Below, one piece after another: positions 36,016 to 44,578 of a stretch of 64,000 nt of DNA. Origin of the DNA: UBA3478 sp049596955 (GTDB lineage Bacteria > Bacteroidota > Bacteroidia > Flavobacteriales > Flavobacteriaceae); contig JBMYMD010000009.1 in assembly GCA_049596955.1 (NCBI GenBank), forward strand, positions 1 through 64,000. The letters run 5' to 3'. Both the position numbers and the translations under genes were made by a program. Under the pieces are notes generated by a model that was not told the DNA's origin, did not search any database, and saw only the letters and a list, made by a program, of their open reading frames with translations. The first letter of the stretch is position 1, and each line of letters begins with the position of its first letter.

Positions 36016-36839
36016 TTATTGACAGCCATCAGCACTTTTGGAACTACCACCCTAGCACTCATGCGTGGATCGACTCGAGTATGGCCGCAATAGCAAGGGA
36101 TTTCAAACCCGCTGATTTAGAGCAGGTCTATGCGCAAGCGGATGTTCAGGGATGCGTTGCTGTGCAAGCGGCACAAACAGAACAAGAATCTGTAATGCTT
36201 TTGCATTACGCTCAACAGTACGAGATTATAAAAGGCGTTGTAGGCTGGTTAGACCTTTGCGCAAATGATCTAAACGATAAGCTTGAGCACTATACCCAAA
36301 ATGATTTTTTTAAAGGCCTGAGACATATTGTTCAAGACGAAGAAGACGATTTCTTTATGTTGAGGGATGATTTTCAGCAGGGCATTTCGCAGTTGCAAAG
36401 GTTTGACCTCACTTATGACATCTTGATTTATCCCAGACAATTCGAAGCTGCCATAGCACTAACCCAAAACTTTCCGGATCAGTATTTTGTGCTGGACCAC
36501 CTAGGAAAACCCCAATACAATCTTCCTATGGATATGCATTGGGCAGAACAAATTGAGCAACTTGCAGATCAACCCAAAGTTTACTGCAAACTCTCTGGAA
36601 TTTTTACTGAAATCCAAACAAAACCCTGGCAAATGGAACAAATTCTACCCTATTTGGATCATGTTGTTCGCTGTTTCGGTATGGATAGATTACTCTACGG
36701 TTCAGACTGGCCGGTTTGTTTATTAGCTTCGAACTTTAACGATCACTTGGATTTATTGAAATCCTACTTTTCACTGAGCGACCGAAAGGATATTGAAAAA
36801 GTTTTTGCTACGAACTGTATTCACTTTTATGATTTATGA
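36012..36839 (+). CDS. Amidohydrolase, L-fucono-1,5-lactonase-like
   Basis: 275 residues. DSHQHFWNY (3-11), a compact TIM-barrel, VLDHLGKPQYNL and LLYGSDWPVCLL near the end match the COG3618-type lactonases that open L-fucono-, L-rhamnono- or D-galactono-lactones. In this operon it should hydrolyse the product of L-fucose dehydrogenase. Starts inside the FAH stop and its own stop overlaps the next ATG (ATGA), so the module is translationally coupled. Confidence 0.85.
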   Translation: MIIDSHQHFWNYHPSTHAWIDSSMAAIARDFKPADLEQVYAQADVQGCVAVQAAQTEQESVMLLHYAQQYEIIKGVVGWLDLCANDLNDKLEHYTQNDFFKGLRHIVQDEEDDFFMLRDDFQQGISQLQRFDLTYDILIYPRQFEAAIALTQNFPDQYFVLDHLGKPQYNLPMDMHWAEQIEQLADQPKVYCKLSGIFTEIQTKPWQMEQILPYLDHVVRCFGMDRLLYGSDWPVCLLASNFNDHLDLLKSYFSLSDRKDIEKVFATNCIHFYDL

Positions 36840-38887
36840 AAAAGTTAAGTTTCCTCATACTACTGCTTGTTTTTTCTTGTGCACCACCTCCTCCTAATCC
36901 AATAGGACCACTGCCTTCAGATCGGCAATTAAAATGGCAAGAGTTGGAGTACTACGGTTTTATTCATTTCAATATGAACACCTTTACCGACCTCGAATGG
37001 GGTACTGGAGGAGAGGCTGTAGACACCTTTAATCCAGTGCAACTCGACACCGATCAATGGGCGAGAATTGCCAAAGAAGCAGGAATGAAAGGCCTTATTT
37101 TAACTGCCAAGCATCACGATGGGTTTTGTTTGTGGCCAACAAAAACAACTGCGCATAGCGTAAAGTCAAGTGCTTGGAGAAATGGGCAAGGAGATGTCTT
37201 GAGAGACCTTCGAAACTCCTGTGATAAATACGGACTTAAACTGGGGCTTTACCTCTCTCCCTGGGATCGAAACAATGAACACTACGGCACAGACACCTAT
37301 GTCTCCATTTTTCACGAACAATTGCGGGAGCTGCTAACTGAATACGGCGAACTTTTTGAAATATGGTTTGATGGCGCAAACGGAGGTTTTGGCTATTATG
37401 GAGGGGCTAATGAAACCCGAAAAATCGATAATAAAACCTATTACCAATGGGATAAAACCACCGAAATGGTTAGAGAATTCCAGCCTGAGGCTGTCATTTT
37501 TAGCGATGGTGGACCAGATGTTCGCTGGGTGGGCACCGAAGAAGGCTGGGCCGGAGAAACCAATTGGAGTACGATGCGAAAGGACGAGATTTACCCCGGT
37601 TGGCCAAAATATATTGAATTGCGTTACGGACACGAAGATGGAACGCACTGGCTTCCCGCAGAAGTAAACACCTCCATCAGGCCAGGTTGGTACTATCACC
37701 CAAGAGAAGATCATCAGGTAAAATCAAAAAGCAGATTGGTTCAAACCTACTATGAGAGCATTGGGCGTAACGGAAACTTTTTACTCAATATTCCGGTAGA
37801 TCATCGAGGGCTGATTCACGAGGCTGACAGTGCGGCCATGATGCAATTAAGTCAGCAAATAAAACTTGACTTCAAAGAAGACCTCATTTATAAAGCAACT
37901 TTAAGCGCATCCAATGAAAGGGGAAATAATTATGGTGTAGACCGATTAAAAGATCGAGAAAAAGCATCCTATTGGGCAACTGCAGAAGAAGTGAATTCGG
38001 CTGAAATAGAAATTAAATTTGATGCCCCTGAAGAATTGAATAGACTTGTGTTGAGAGAATATATACCACTCGGTCAGCGAGTTCAAGCTTTTTCGTTTTT
38101 AGCAAAAAATGAACAGGGTATTTGGGACACCTTGGTTCAACAAACCACCATTGGCAACAAACGAATACTTTCTTTTAAAAACACCTCTTCAAGTCATTTT
38201 AAACTTATAGTGTCTCAATCTAAAGGAAGTATTGTACTCTCTGAAATTGCGCTTTATCTCGCCCCAATTTTGTTGGAGCCACCAAAAATTAATAGAATGC
38301 TCTCAGGTCTTGTTGAAATAAATGCTGCCGATACAGATGCCACTATTTATTACAGTTTAAATCAAGACACCCCTTCTTCAACTTCTCAAGAATTCAGTGA
38401 GGCTATAAGATTACCCGAAAGAACAGTGGTCAATGCGGTGGCTTACGATGCGAAAACCAACACACAAAGCGAACCTACTCAGGCGTATTTTGACGTGTAT
38501 AAATCTCCTTGGAAAACACTGAACGAAGACCAAAAGGCTTCAGCTGCATTTGATGAAAATCCTACAACAGTATTCGAATCTACATCAAGGGATCTGCGTA
38601 TTGATTTTGGCAAAAAACAAACCCTAAAGGGATTTGAATTTCTACCCGACCAAAGGAGGTATCCCAAAGGAGTCATTTCGAGCTATAGTGTTTGGAAATC
38701 AAACAATGGTCGAAAATGGAAACTGGTACAAACAGGAGAATTTGCCAATATTACTAACGACCGAAAAGTAAAGAAGGTTTCATTTGCGAAATCACATCGA
38801 ACGAGATATTTCAGGATAAAGGCAGAGCGTATCATCGACACCCAAGAGTTTGCAAGTTTTGCTGAGATCAACCTCATAACAGAATAA
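36836..38887 (+). CDS. Multidomain GH29 alpha-L-fucosidase lipoprotein
   Basis: 683 residues. Lipobox VFSC (C15) followed by a proline-rich spacer. GH29 catalytic domain about 25-345: GFIHFNMNTF, AKHHDGF (HH 93-94), and FEIWFDGANGG with nucleophile D179. Then a F5/8-type C (CBM32-like) domain about 350-480, a chitobiase-C-like beta-sandwich about 490-560 (TIYYSLNQDTP), and a second F5/8-type domain about 565-683. The lipid anchor and binding domains suggest a surface enzyme on sulfated or branched fucans. Confidence 0.88.
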   Translation: MKKLSFLILLLVFSCAPPPPNPIGPLPSDRQLKWQELEYYGFIHFNMNTFTDLEWGTGGEAVDTFNPVQLDTDQWARIAKEAGMKGLILTAKHHDGFCLWPTKTTAHSVKSSAWRNGQGDVLRDLRNSCDKYGLKLGLYLSPWDRNNEHYGTDTYVSIFHEQLRELLTEYGELFEIWFDGANGGFGYYGGANETRKIDNKTYYQWDKTTEMVREFQPEAVIFSDGGPDVRWVGTEEGWAGETNWSTMRKDEIYPGWPKYIELRYGHEDGTHWLPAEVNTSIRPGWYYHPREDHQVKSKSRLVQTYYESIGRNGNFLLNIPVDHRGLIHEADSAAMMQLSQQIKLDFKEDLIYKATLSASNERGNNYGVDRLKDREKASYWATAEEVNSAEIEIKFDAPEELNRLVLREYIPLGQRVQAFSFLAKNEQGIWDTLVQQTTIGNKRILSFKNTSSSHFKLIVSQSKGSIVLSEIALYLAPILLEPPKINRMLSGLVEINAADTDATIYYSLNQDTPSSTSQEFSEAIRLPERTVVNAVAYDAKTNTQSEPTQAYFDVYKSPWKTLNEDQKASAAFDENPTTVFESTSRDLRIDFGKKQTLKGFEFLPDQRRYPKGVISSYSVWKSNNGRKWKLVQTGEFANITNDRKVKKVSFAKSHRTRYFRIKAERIIDTQEFASFAEINLITE

Positions 38888-38890
38888 GCC

Positions 38891-39670
38891 ATGGATTTAC
38901 AGCTTACAGATAAAATCATTGTAGTCACAGGAGGAGACAAAGGAATTGGCAGAGCCATTGCTCAAGTTCTTGCTCAAGAAGGAGCCCTGCCCTTTATCAT
39001 CAGCAGAAAAGAAAAAGATTGTCAAAGTTGTATAGCCGCGATCGAAAGTGGAGGAGGCAGAGCAGACTATGCAATTGCTGAACTCACGGATCGCACCCAG
39101 TGTAAAGATGCCATTGAAAAGCTTAGGCAACGCTATGGAAGAATAGACGGAGTAGTCAACAATGCGGGCGTGAATGATGGCGTAAGCCTGAAGCTAGGCA
39201 GTTACACAGAATTTTTGAGCTCGATTGAAAAGAACGTCGGGCATTATTTTAATATGGTACAACTCTGCCTCGAAGACCTTAAAACAAGCAAAGGAGCCAT
39301 CGTAAACATCAGCTCTAAAGTAGCTGAAACGGGGCAAGGAGGCACCTCAGGTTATGCCGCCGCTAACGGTGCACGAAATGCACTTACGAGAGAATGGGCT
39401 GTAGATTTATTGCAAGACGGCATTCGCGTAAACGCCGTGGTGGTTGCCGAATCGTATACCCCATTATACCAAAGATGGATTGAGAGTTTTGAAAATCCCG
39501 AACTCAAAAAAAATGAAATTGAATCAAAAATTCCATTGGGTCAGCGAATGACTACCCCTGAAGAAATCGCTTCAACTGTTTGCTTTTTACTTTCTTCAAA
39601 ATCAAGCCACACCACAGGTCAAATCATACACGTCGATGGAGGATATACACATTTAGACCGAAGCATTTAA
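38891..39670 (+). CDS. SDR oxidoreductase, probable L-fucose dehydrogenase, with YxxxN active-site variant
   Basis: 259 residues. Rossmann motif VVTGGDKGIGRA (11-22), NNAGVND (90-96), NISS (139-142) and then GYAAANGARNALTREWAV: the catalytic tyrosine Y155 is followed by N159 where classical SDRs have Lys. The DNA reads TAT GCC GCC GCT AAC, so this is not a translation slip. Context suggests NAD(P)-dependent oxidation of L-fucose to the lactone. Either this clade uses another cation-bearing residue or the enzyme is altered. 3 bp after the fucosidase gene. Confidence 0.78.
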   Translation: MDLQLTDKIIVVTGGDKGIGRAIAQVLAQEGALPFIISRKEKDCQSCIAAIESGGGRADYAIAELTDRTQCKDAIEKLRQRYGRIDGVVNNAGVNDGVSLKLGSYTEFLSSIEKNVGHYFNMVQLCLEDLKTSKGAIVNISSKVAETGQGGTSGYAAANGARNALTREWAVDLLQDGIRVNAVVVAESYTPLYQRWIESFENPELKKNEIESKIPLGQRMTTPEEIASTVCFLLSSKSSHTTGQIIHVDGGYTHLDRSI

Positions 39671-39680
39671 AATCCAAAAC

Positions 39681-40979
39681 ATGAAAGATCAATTAATCGA
39701 AAAAAAATACACCCTTCCTTTTATTTTAATCACCTGTTTATTTGCCCTTTGGGGGTTTGCCAACGCGGTAACAGACCCCATGGTTCAAGCCTTTAAAACT
39801 GTGCTTGAACTCTCTAACGCTCAGGCGTCTTGGGTTCAAATGGCTTTTTATGGCGGATACTTTTGTATGGCGCTTCCCGCGGCACTTTTTGTCCGAAAGC
39901 AAGGCTATAAAAAAGGGGTCTTATTGGGATTAGCACTCTATTTTATCGGAGCTAATTTATTTATTCCTGCAGCCCAATACGAGGCATTTTGGTTCTTCTG
40001 TTTGGGCCTTTATGTATTGACCTTTGGGCTGGCCTTTTTAGAAACTACCGCCAACCCATATATTTTAGCAATGGGTTCAAAGACTACCGCAACCAGACGC
40101 TTAAATTTTGCGCAACTCTTTAATCCTGTAGGCCTTATTTTAGGTTTGGTCATCGCCCAACAATTTGTGCTAAAAAATTTGCAATCAGATAATATTGAAA
40201 ACTACGCTTCATTGGATATCGCTCAAAAAGCATTGATCCGATCTGCTGATTTAATGGTAATCAGAGATCCATATGTGGCCATTGGGTTGGTGATTGCCTT
40301 GTTTTTCATCTTAATTCTGGCGACTAAAATGCCAGTGATTCAGTCAGAACAAGACCGTTTAGAATTAAAAAAAGGGTTTTCTGAACTCATCAAAAACAAG
40401 AGATATCGTTTTGGTGTAGGCGCTCAAGTTTTCTATGTTGGTGCCCAAATCATGTGCTGGACCTACATTTATCAATATGCAGAAAATATAGGAATCAGCA
40501 ACACAACTGCTGCCAATTATCAATTCATTGCCTTTCTGCTCTTTTTTAGCGGAAGGGCCCTTTGTACCTATTTGATGAAATTTATTCCCTCTGCTCGATT
40601 ACTGAGCTACTTTGCTATCGGAGGATTGCTTTGTTCGGTAATGACCATGATGAACGAGTCTATTTTAGGCATATATTGCCTTATTGGGATTTCGTTTTTT
40701 ATGTCGCTCATGTTCCCAACGATTTACGGAATCTCCTTAAAAAAATTAGATCAAGATCTATCAAAAATAGGCGCAGCCGGTTTGGTTATGGCCATTGTCG
40801 GTGGAGCCTTAATGCCTCAATTACAAGGGAGAATCATAGATTTTGGGGGGCGCGCTGTCAATGATATAAAAGTACTCGGAGTCTCCGAGGTAAACTTCTC
40901 ATTTGTTTTACCCGCACTTTGTTTTGTGTATATTCTCACCTTTGGACGATTTATTTTAAAAGAAAATGAAGCATCATAG
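39681..40979 (+). CDS. fucP: L-fucose:H+ symporter, MFS
   Basis: 432 residues, 12 hydrophobic segments. N-terminal WGFANAVTDPMVQAFK (25-40) and YFCMALPAALF, with LETTANPYI in TM5, are hallmarks of FucP (Asp and Glu protonation sites in these regions). Imports L-fucose released by the two GH29 enzymes. 10 bp after the SDR and overlapping the mutarotase by 14 bp. Confidence 0.93.
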   Translation: MKDQLIEKKYTLPFILITCLFALWGFANAVTDPMVQAFKTVLELSNAQASWVQMAFYGGYFCMALPAALFVRKQGYKKGVLLGLALYFIGANLFIPAAQYEAFWFFCLGLYVLTFGLAFLETTANPYILAMGSKTTATRRLNFAQLFNPVGLILGLVIAQQFVLKNLQSDNIENYASLDIAQKALIRSADLMVIRDPYVAIGLVIALFFILILATKMPVIQSEQDRLELKKGFSELIKNKRYRFGVGAQVFYVGAQIMCWTYIYQYAENIGISNTTAANYQFIAFLLFFSGRALCTYLMKFIPSARLLSYFAIGGLLCSVMTMMNESILGIYCLIGISFFMSLMFPTIYGISLKKLDQDLSKIGAAGLVMAIVGGALMPQLQGRIIDFGGRAVNDIKVLGVSEVNFSFVLPALCFVYILTFGRFILKENEAS

Positions 40980-41304
40980 ATATTGTCTTGCTCTTGATTT
41001 AAAGAACGACGATGCGCTTATCAGCGCTTATTTGGACCATCATCAAAACGTGTGGCCTGAAATTCAATTGAGTCTAAAATCTTCTGGAATAACCGCCTTA
41101 GACATCTACCGCGTAGAAAACCGGCTTTTTATGATTGTAGAAACCAATGAAGCCTTTAGTTGGGAGAAAAAAGAACTGGCAGATCAAAATAATCCGAAAG
41201 TTCAAGAGTGGGAAGAATTGATGTGGACATTTCAGCAAGCCTTACCAAATTCAAAAGAAGGAGAAAAATGGCGAATGATGGAAAAAATATATACCTTGAA
41301 CTAA
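40966..41304 (+). CDS. L-rhamnose/L-fucose mutarotase (RhaM-like)
   Basis: 112 residues. Ferredoxin-like fold with CLALDLKNDD, YLDHHQNVWPEI and the aromatic LFMIVETNEAFSW, typical of the RhaM family; the context says it interconverts L-fucose anomers before the dehydrogenase. Starts 14 bp inside fucP. Confidence 0.82.
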   Translation: MKHHRYCLALDLKNDDALISAYLDHHQNVWPEIQLSLKSSGITALDIYRVENRLFMIVETNEAFSWEKKELADQNNPKVQEWEELMWTFQQALPNSKEGEKWRMMEKIYTLN

Positions 41305-41335
41305 CTAATGGAACACTAATTTACTTCTGTAAATC

Positions 41336-42931
41336 ATGAAAAAAATAAGCGTAAAAATTTTAAGTCTAGGGGCGATCTTAATGGTCTTTAGCCTCAATGC
41401 ACAAAAGAAATACTCCAAGTCTTTTGTCAAGAAACAAAAACAAGAAATCAAGGAATGGGTTGAGTCTGAGCACAAAAATAGTCAGGTCATGGTCGACAAA
41501 ATTTTCAGTTTTGCCGAGCTTGGTTTTCACGAAGTAGAATCTTCGGCTTACCTCACCTCCGTTTTAGAAAAAGCGGGCTTTGACATAGAATATGGAGTTT
41601 CAGATATTCCAACCGCTTGGTTTGCGCGATGGAAAAACGGAGACGGCCCTGTTATTGCTTTAGGAAGTGACGTGGATTGTATTCCCAAGGCTTCTCAATA
41701 TCCCGGTGTAGCCTATCACAAGCCTATGGTCGAGGGTGCACCTGGTCACGGTGAAGGTCACAATGCAGGAATCCCTTTAAATGTGACAGCGGCTATCGGG
41801 GTAAAACAAATGATGGAAGAGCACGATATCCCAGGAACCCTTGTAGTTTGGCCCGGAATTGCTGAAGAACTCGTGGCTTCTAAAGCCTGGTTTGTACGAG
41901 ATGGATATTTTGATGATATCGACATGTGTATTTTCACCCATGTGAGTAGTAATCTTAGTGTTTCATGGGGACAAGCTCGAGGAACAGGTTTGATTTCTGT
42001 AGAATACACTTTTGAAGGTGAAGCAGCACATTCTGCGGGAGCCCCTTGGAGAGGACGTTCTGCTTTGGACGCAGCCGAACTCATGAATATCGGTTGGAAC
42101 TATAAAAGAGAACACCTACATCCGCTCAAAAGATCTCATTCGATATTTACTGATGCTGGTGACCAGCCAAATGTAGTGCCATCAAAAGCCTCTATTTGGT
42201 ATTATTTGAGAGATATCACCTATGAAGGCATCATGAAAATGTACAACGACGCAAATAATATCGCTGAAGGTGCTGCAAAAATGACAGATACGAAGGTGAG
42301 TTCAAGAGTTGTTGGAACGGCCTGGCCTAGACATTTCAATAAAGTTATTGCTGAGACTATGTATGAAAATATACAAGATGTTGGACTACCCGAGTGGTCA
42401 GAAGCTGATCAGACTCTAGCTAAAGCCGTTCAAAAGGAAGTTAATTCGAATAGAACTTCTGGGTTATCGACAGAACTCAGTCCACTTGGTAAGCCCTCTC
42501 CTGTTTTAGTTAGTGGTGGTTCAGACGATATTGGAGATGTCTCATGGAAGGTGCCTACGGTTACCCTGAGATTCCCTTCGAACATTCCTGGTCTTCAAGG
42601 TCATCACTGGTCAAACGCAATCACCATGGCTACACCTATAGCCCACAAGGGTGTGACTGCAGGAGCAAAGGTAGTGGCAATGACCGTCGTTGATTTTTTA
42701 TTAAATCCAACTTTGGTCGAGGATGCTAAAGACTACTTTACCAATGTGCAAAGTAAAGAAACGACCTATAGGCCTATGATTACAGAAAATGATCCTCCGC
42801 CTGTGGAATTAAACACCGCGATCATGGAAAAGTTCAAGCCTCAGCTCTCTGAGTTTTACTATGACGAAACAAAATACGATACCTATCTCGAGCAATTGGG
42901 AATTGAATACCCCACAATAATCAAAGAATAA
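41336..42931 (+). CDS. M20D-family amidohydrolase (AbgB-like, p-aminobenzoyl-glutamate hydrolase subunit B type), exported
   Basis: 531 residues. Signal-like start ending FSLNAQ. Metal motifs of M20D: GSDVDCIPK, GEGHNAGIP (the CGHxxH-type site), GIAEELVASK with Glu pair, HVSSNLSVSWG, and AAHSAGAPWRGRSA in the dimerisation lid. Such proteins hydrolyse N-acyl- or aminobenzoyl-amino acids. It follows the mutarotase by 31 bp and precedes a good terminator, so it belongs to the fucose transcript, but its link to fucose use is unclear. Confidence 0.82.
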   Translation: MKKISVKILSLGAILMVFSLNAQKKYSKSFVKKQKQEIKEWVESEHKNSQVMVDKIFSFAELGFHEVESSAYLTSVLEKAGFDIEYGVSDIPTAWFARWKNGDGPVIALGSDVDCIPKASQYPGVAYHKPMVEGAPGHGEGHNAGIPLNVTAAIGVKQMMEEHDIPGTLVVWPGIAEELVASKAWFVRDGYFDDIDMCIFTHVSSNLSVSWGQARGTGLISVEYTFEGEAAHSAGAPWRGRSALDAAELMNIGWNYKREHLHPLKRSHSIFTDAGDQPNVVPSKASIWYYLRDITYEGIMKMYNDANNIAEGAAKMTDTKVSSRVVGTAWPRHFNKVIAETMYENIQDVGLPEWSEADQTLAKAVQKEVNSNRTSGLSTELSPLGKPSPVLVSGGSDDIGDVSWKVPTVTLRFPSNIPGLQGHHWSNAITMATPIAHKGVTAGAKVVAMTVVDFLLNPTLVEDAKDYFTNVQSKETTYRPMITENDPPPVELNTAIMEKFKPQLSEFYYDETKYDTYLEQLGIEYPTIIKE

Positions 42932-42933
42932 GT

Positions 42934-42958
42934 AAAGGCCCGTAACGGGCCTTTTTTT
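42934..42958 (+). terminator. Intrinsic terminator of the fucose operon
   Basis: Stem AGGCCCG / CGGGCCT with a TAA loop, followed by seven T, three bases after the AbgB-like stop codon. The next base is the stop codon of the convergent SDR gene. Confidence 0.9.
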
Positions 42959-43741
42959 CTATCTCACTTTCGCTTTTTTGATCAGTCGAGCAAAGAGCGA
43001 AGGAAAAAATCTTCGAACCCAGACGGCATAAGACTCTCGTCCTATCAATTGAAGTCGCTTCTTTTTGGCAGTGGCTTTAAGGATTTGACGAGCGCAGTGC
43101 TCTGCGGTAATCCCATTGGCTTGGGCGTCATCCATTTTTCCTAAGGCGCTTCCGTCACCGATCAGTGCATTGACCGATACATTGGTTTGTACAAAGCCTG
43201 GAGCTGCAAGGGTAATAAGTATTCCTTGTGATTCTAATTCTGCTCTCATCGAATCAAAAAAACCGTGTAATGCGTGTTTAGAAGCCGCATATGAAGACCT
43301 GTAAGGGGTTGGAATAAGACCAGTAAGACTTGTTACCACGATAAAGTGTCCCCTGCCTTTTTGTAGCATAGAAGGCAATAAGAGTTTGGTGAGATGCACT
43401 GTTCCCAAATAGTTGACCTCCATTAGTTTGTGATCGACATCGAAAATCGTTTCGGCCACTAGAGATCGTTGTGAAATACCTGCGTTGTGAAATACCAGAT
43501 CAAACCCCTCGAATTTATGCACAAAAGCTTGGTGGTGTGCTCGGGCGCTGAGATCGAGTTCAGCAATTGTCACCTGGGCTTTAGAATGGCATTGCTCAGC
43601 AACTTGTTCAAGGGCATTGGTATTGCGTGAGGCCAAAACAAGTTCAGTATTGAATGCAGAGAGGGCAATGGCCAAGGCTTTTCCGATACCAGAAGAGGCT
43701 CCCGTAATCAATACCTTTTTACCCTCAAAATAGTGCTGCAT
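42959..43741 (-). CDS. SDR-family oxidoreductase (DltE/YqjQ-like)
   Basis: 260 residues. GASSGIGKALA (15-25), NAGIS (about 91-95), VTSLTGLIPTPYRSSYAASKHA carrying the Ser-Tyr-Lys triad (YAASK). C-terminal KKKRLQLIGRESYAVW is basic. A general short-chain reductase; substrate unknown. Transcribed toward the fucose operon terminator. Confidence 0.82.
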   Translation of the reverse strand: MQHYFEGKKVLITGASSGIGKALAIALSAFNTELVLASRNTNALEQVAEQCHSKAQVTIAELDLSARAHHQAFVHKFEGFDLVFHNAGISQRSLVAETIFDVDHKLMEVNYLGTVHLTKLLLPSMLQKGRGHFIVVTSLTGLIPTPYRSSYAASKHALHGFFDSMRAELESQGILITLAAPGFVQTNVSVNALIGDGSALGKMDDAQANGITAEHCARQILKATAKKKRLQLIGRESYAVWVRRFFPSLFARLIKKAKVR

Positions 43742-43827
43742 TTAAGAATGTGCTAAAAGAGATTTTTTTTACCTTATCACCATAAATGTAGATAAAATTA
43801 TATCTTGTTTCTCATTAATTATAGTTT

Positions 43828-44457
43828 ATGAAAATTCTCAAAGAGCTCATCATACTTTTTATTTTAGCCATTCCATTTGCTTTTCTTGGCATTCATTGGA
43901 ACGATATTCCAAATGAGGTTCCACTGCATTGGAATTCGGCTGGAGAAATTGATAGGGTAGGCTCAAAAATGGAATTGATTCACGTTTGTCTTATGGTCAA
44001 TATTCCAGTCTATTTAATATTGCTCGCCGTTCCCTATATCGATCCCAAAAAGAAGGTGAGTGCCAAATTGATTTTCAACCTAAGATTGGTTTTACAATTG
44101 TTTATGAGCGCAGTCTGCATATTCATCTTATTGTCTTCTGCCAAAGCCGATCTCATTTCGGTTGAATACATATTCGTGCTTATTGGCTTACTGTTTTCTT
44201 TTCTGGGCCTATATTTTAGAAACTTGAAACCAAATTACTTTATTGGAATCAGGACTCCATGGACACTCGAAGATGATACCAACTGGTATAAAACACATAA
44301 AATGGGAGGATACCTTTGGATCATAGGAGGCTTGTCTATTATGGCATCCTTTTTTATTGTGCCAAAAGAATGGTTTATGACTAGTTTTTTCGTTATTATC
44401 GGGATACTTGTCATCGTGCCAATGGCCTATTCATTTTTGATATTTAAAAGGAAATAA
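43828..44457 (+). CDS. SdpI-like membrane protein with DUF1648 domain
   Basis: 209 residues, six hydrophobic segments. NEVPLHWNSAGEIDRVGSK (29-47) is the DUF1648 signature and FIGIRTPWTLED (about 144-155) with NWYKTHKMGGYLW is the SdpI signature. Homologues give immunity to the SdpC toxin in Bacillus; in Bacteroidota the role is unknown. No toxin gene beside it. Single gene upstream of katG. Confidence 0.82.
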   Translation: MKILKELIILFILAIPFAFLGIHWNDIPNEVPLHWNSAGEIDRVGSKMELIHVCLMVNIPVYLILLAVPYIDPKKKVSAKLIFNLRLVLQLFMSAVCIFILLSSAKADLISVEYIFVLIGLLFSFLGLYFRNLKPNYFIGIRTPWTLEDDTNWYKTHKMGGYLWIIGGLSIMASFFIVPKEWFMTSFFVIIGILVIVPMAYSFLIFKRK

Positions 44458-44496
44458 AAAATATATCTGTCTGAAAACCAATTTATTGACGCATAT

Positions 44497-44541
44497 ATAG
44501 ACAAATTCTATCATAATATAAATATTATAGATAAAAATTAT
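44497..44541 (+). promoter_or_regulatory. OxyR-box-like repeats upstream of katG
   Basis: ATAG-N7-CTAT at 44497-44511 and ATAG-N7-TTAT at 44527-44541, centred 30 bp apart. The tetranucleotide pairs with a 7-base spacer match half sites of the OxyR consensus, but the spacing between the two is 15 rather than 7 bp. The second site lies about 36 bp upstream of the start predicted from the -7-like element at 44556. The region is very AT-rich, so chance is possible. Confidence 0.4.
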
Positions 44542-44555
44542 TGCATCTGCTTTTT

Positions 44556-44563
44556 TATTTTTG
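44556..44563 (+). promoter_or_regulatory. Candidate Bacteroidota -7 element of katG
   Basis: TATTTTTG fits TAnnTTTG, the -7 consensus of the phylum's primary sigma factor, 15 bp before the katG ATG at 44579. No well-spaced -33 TTG is seen. Confidence 0.3.
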
Positions 44564-44578
44564 TTTAGCTAAATCTTA

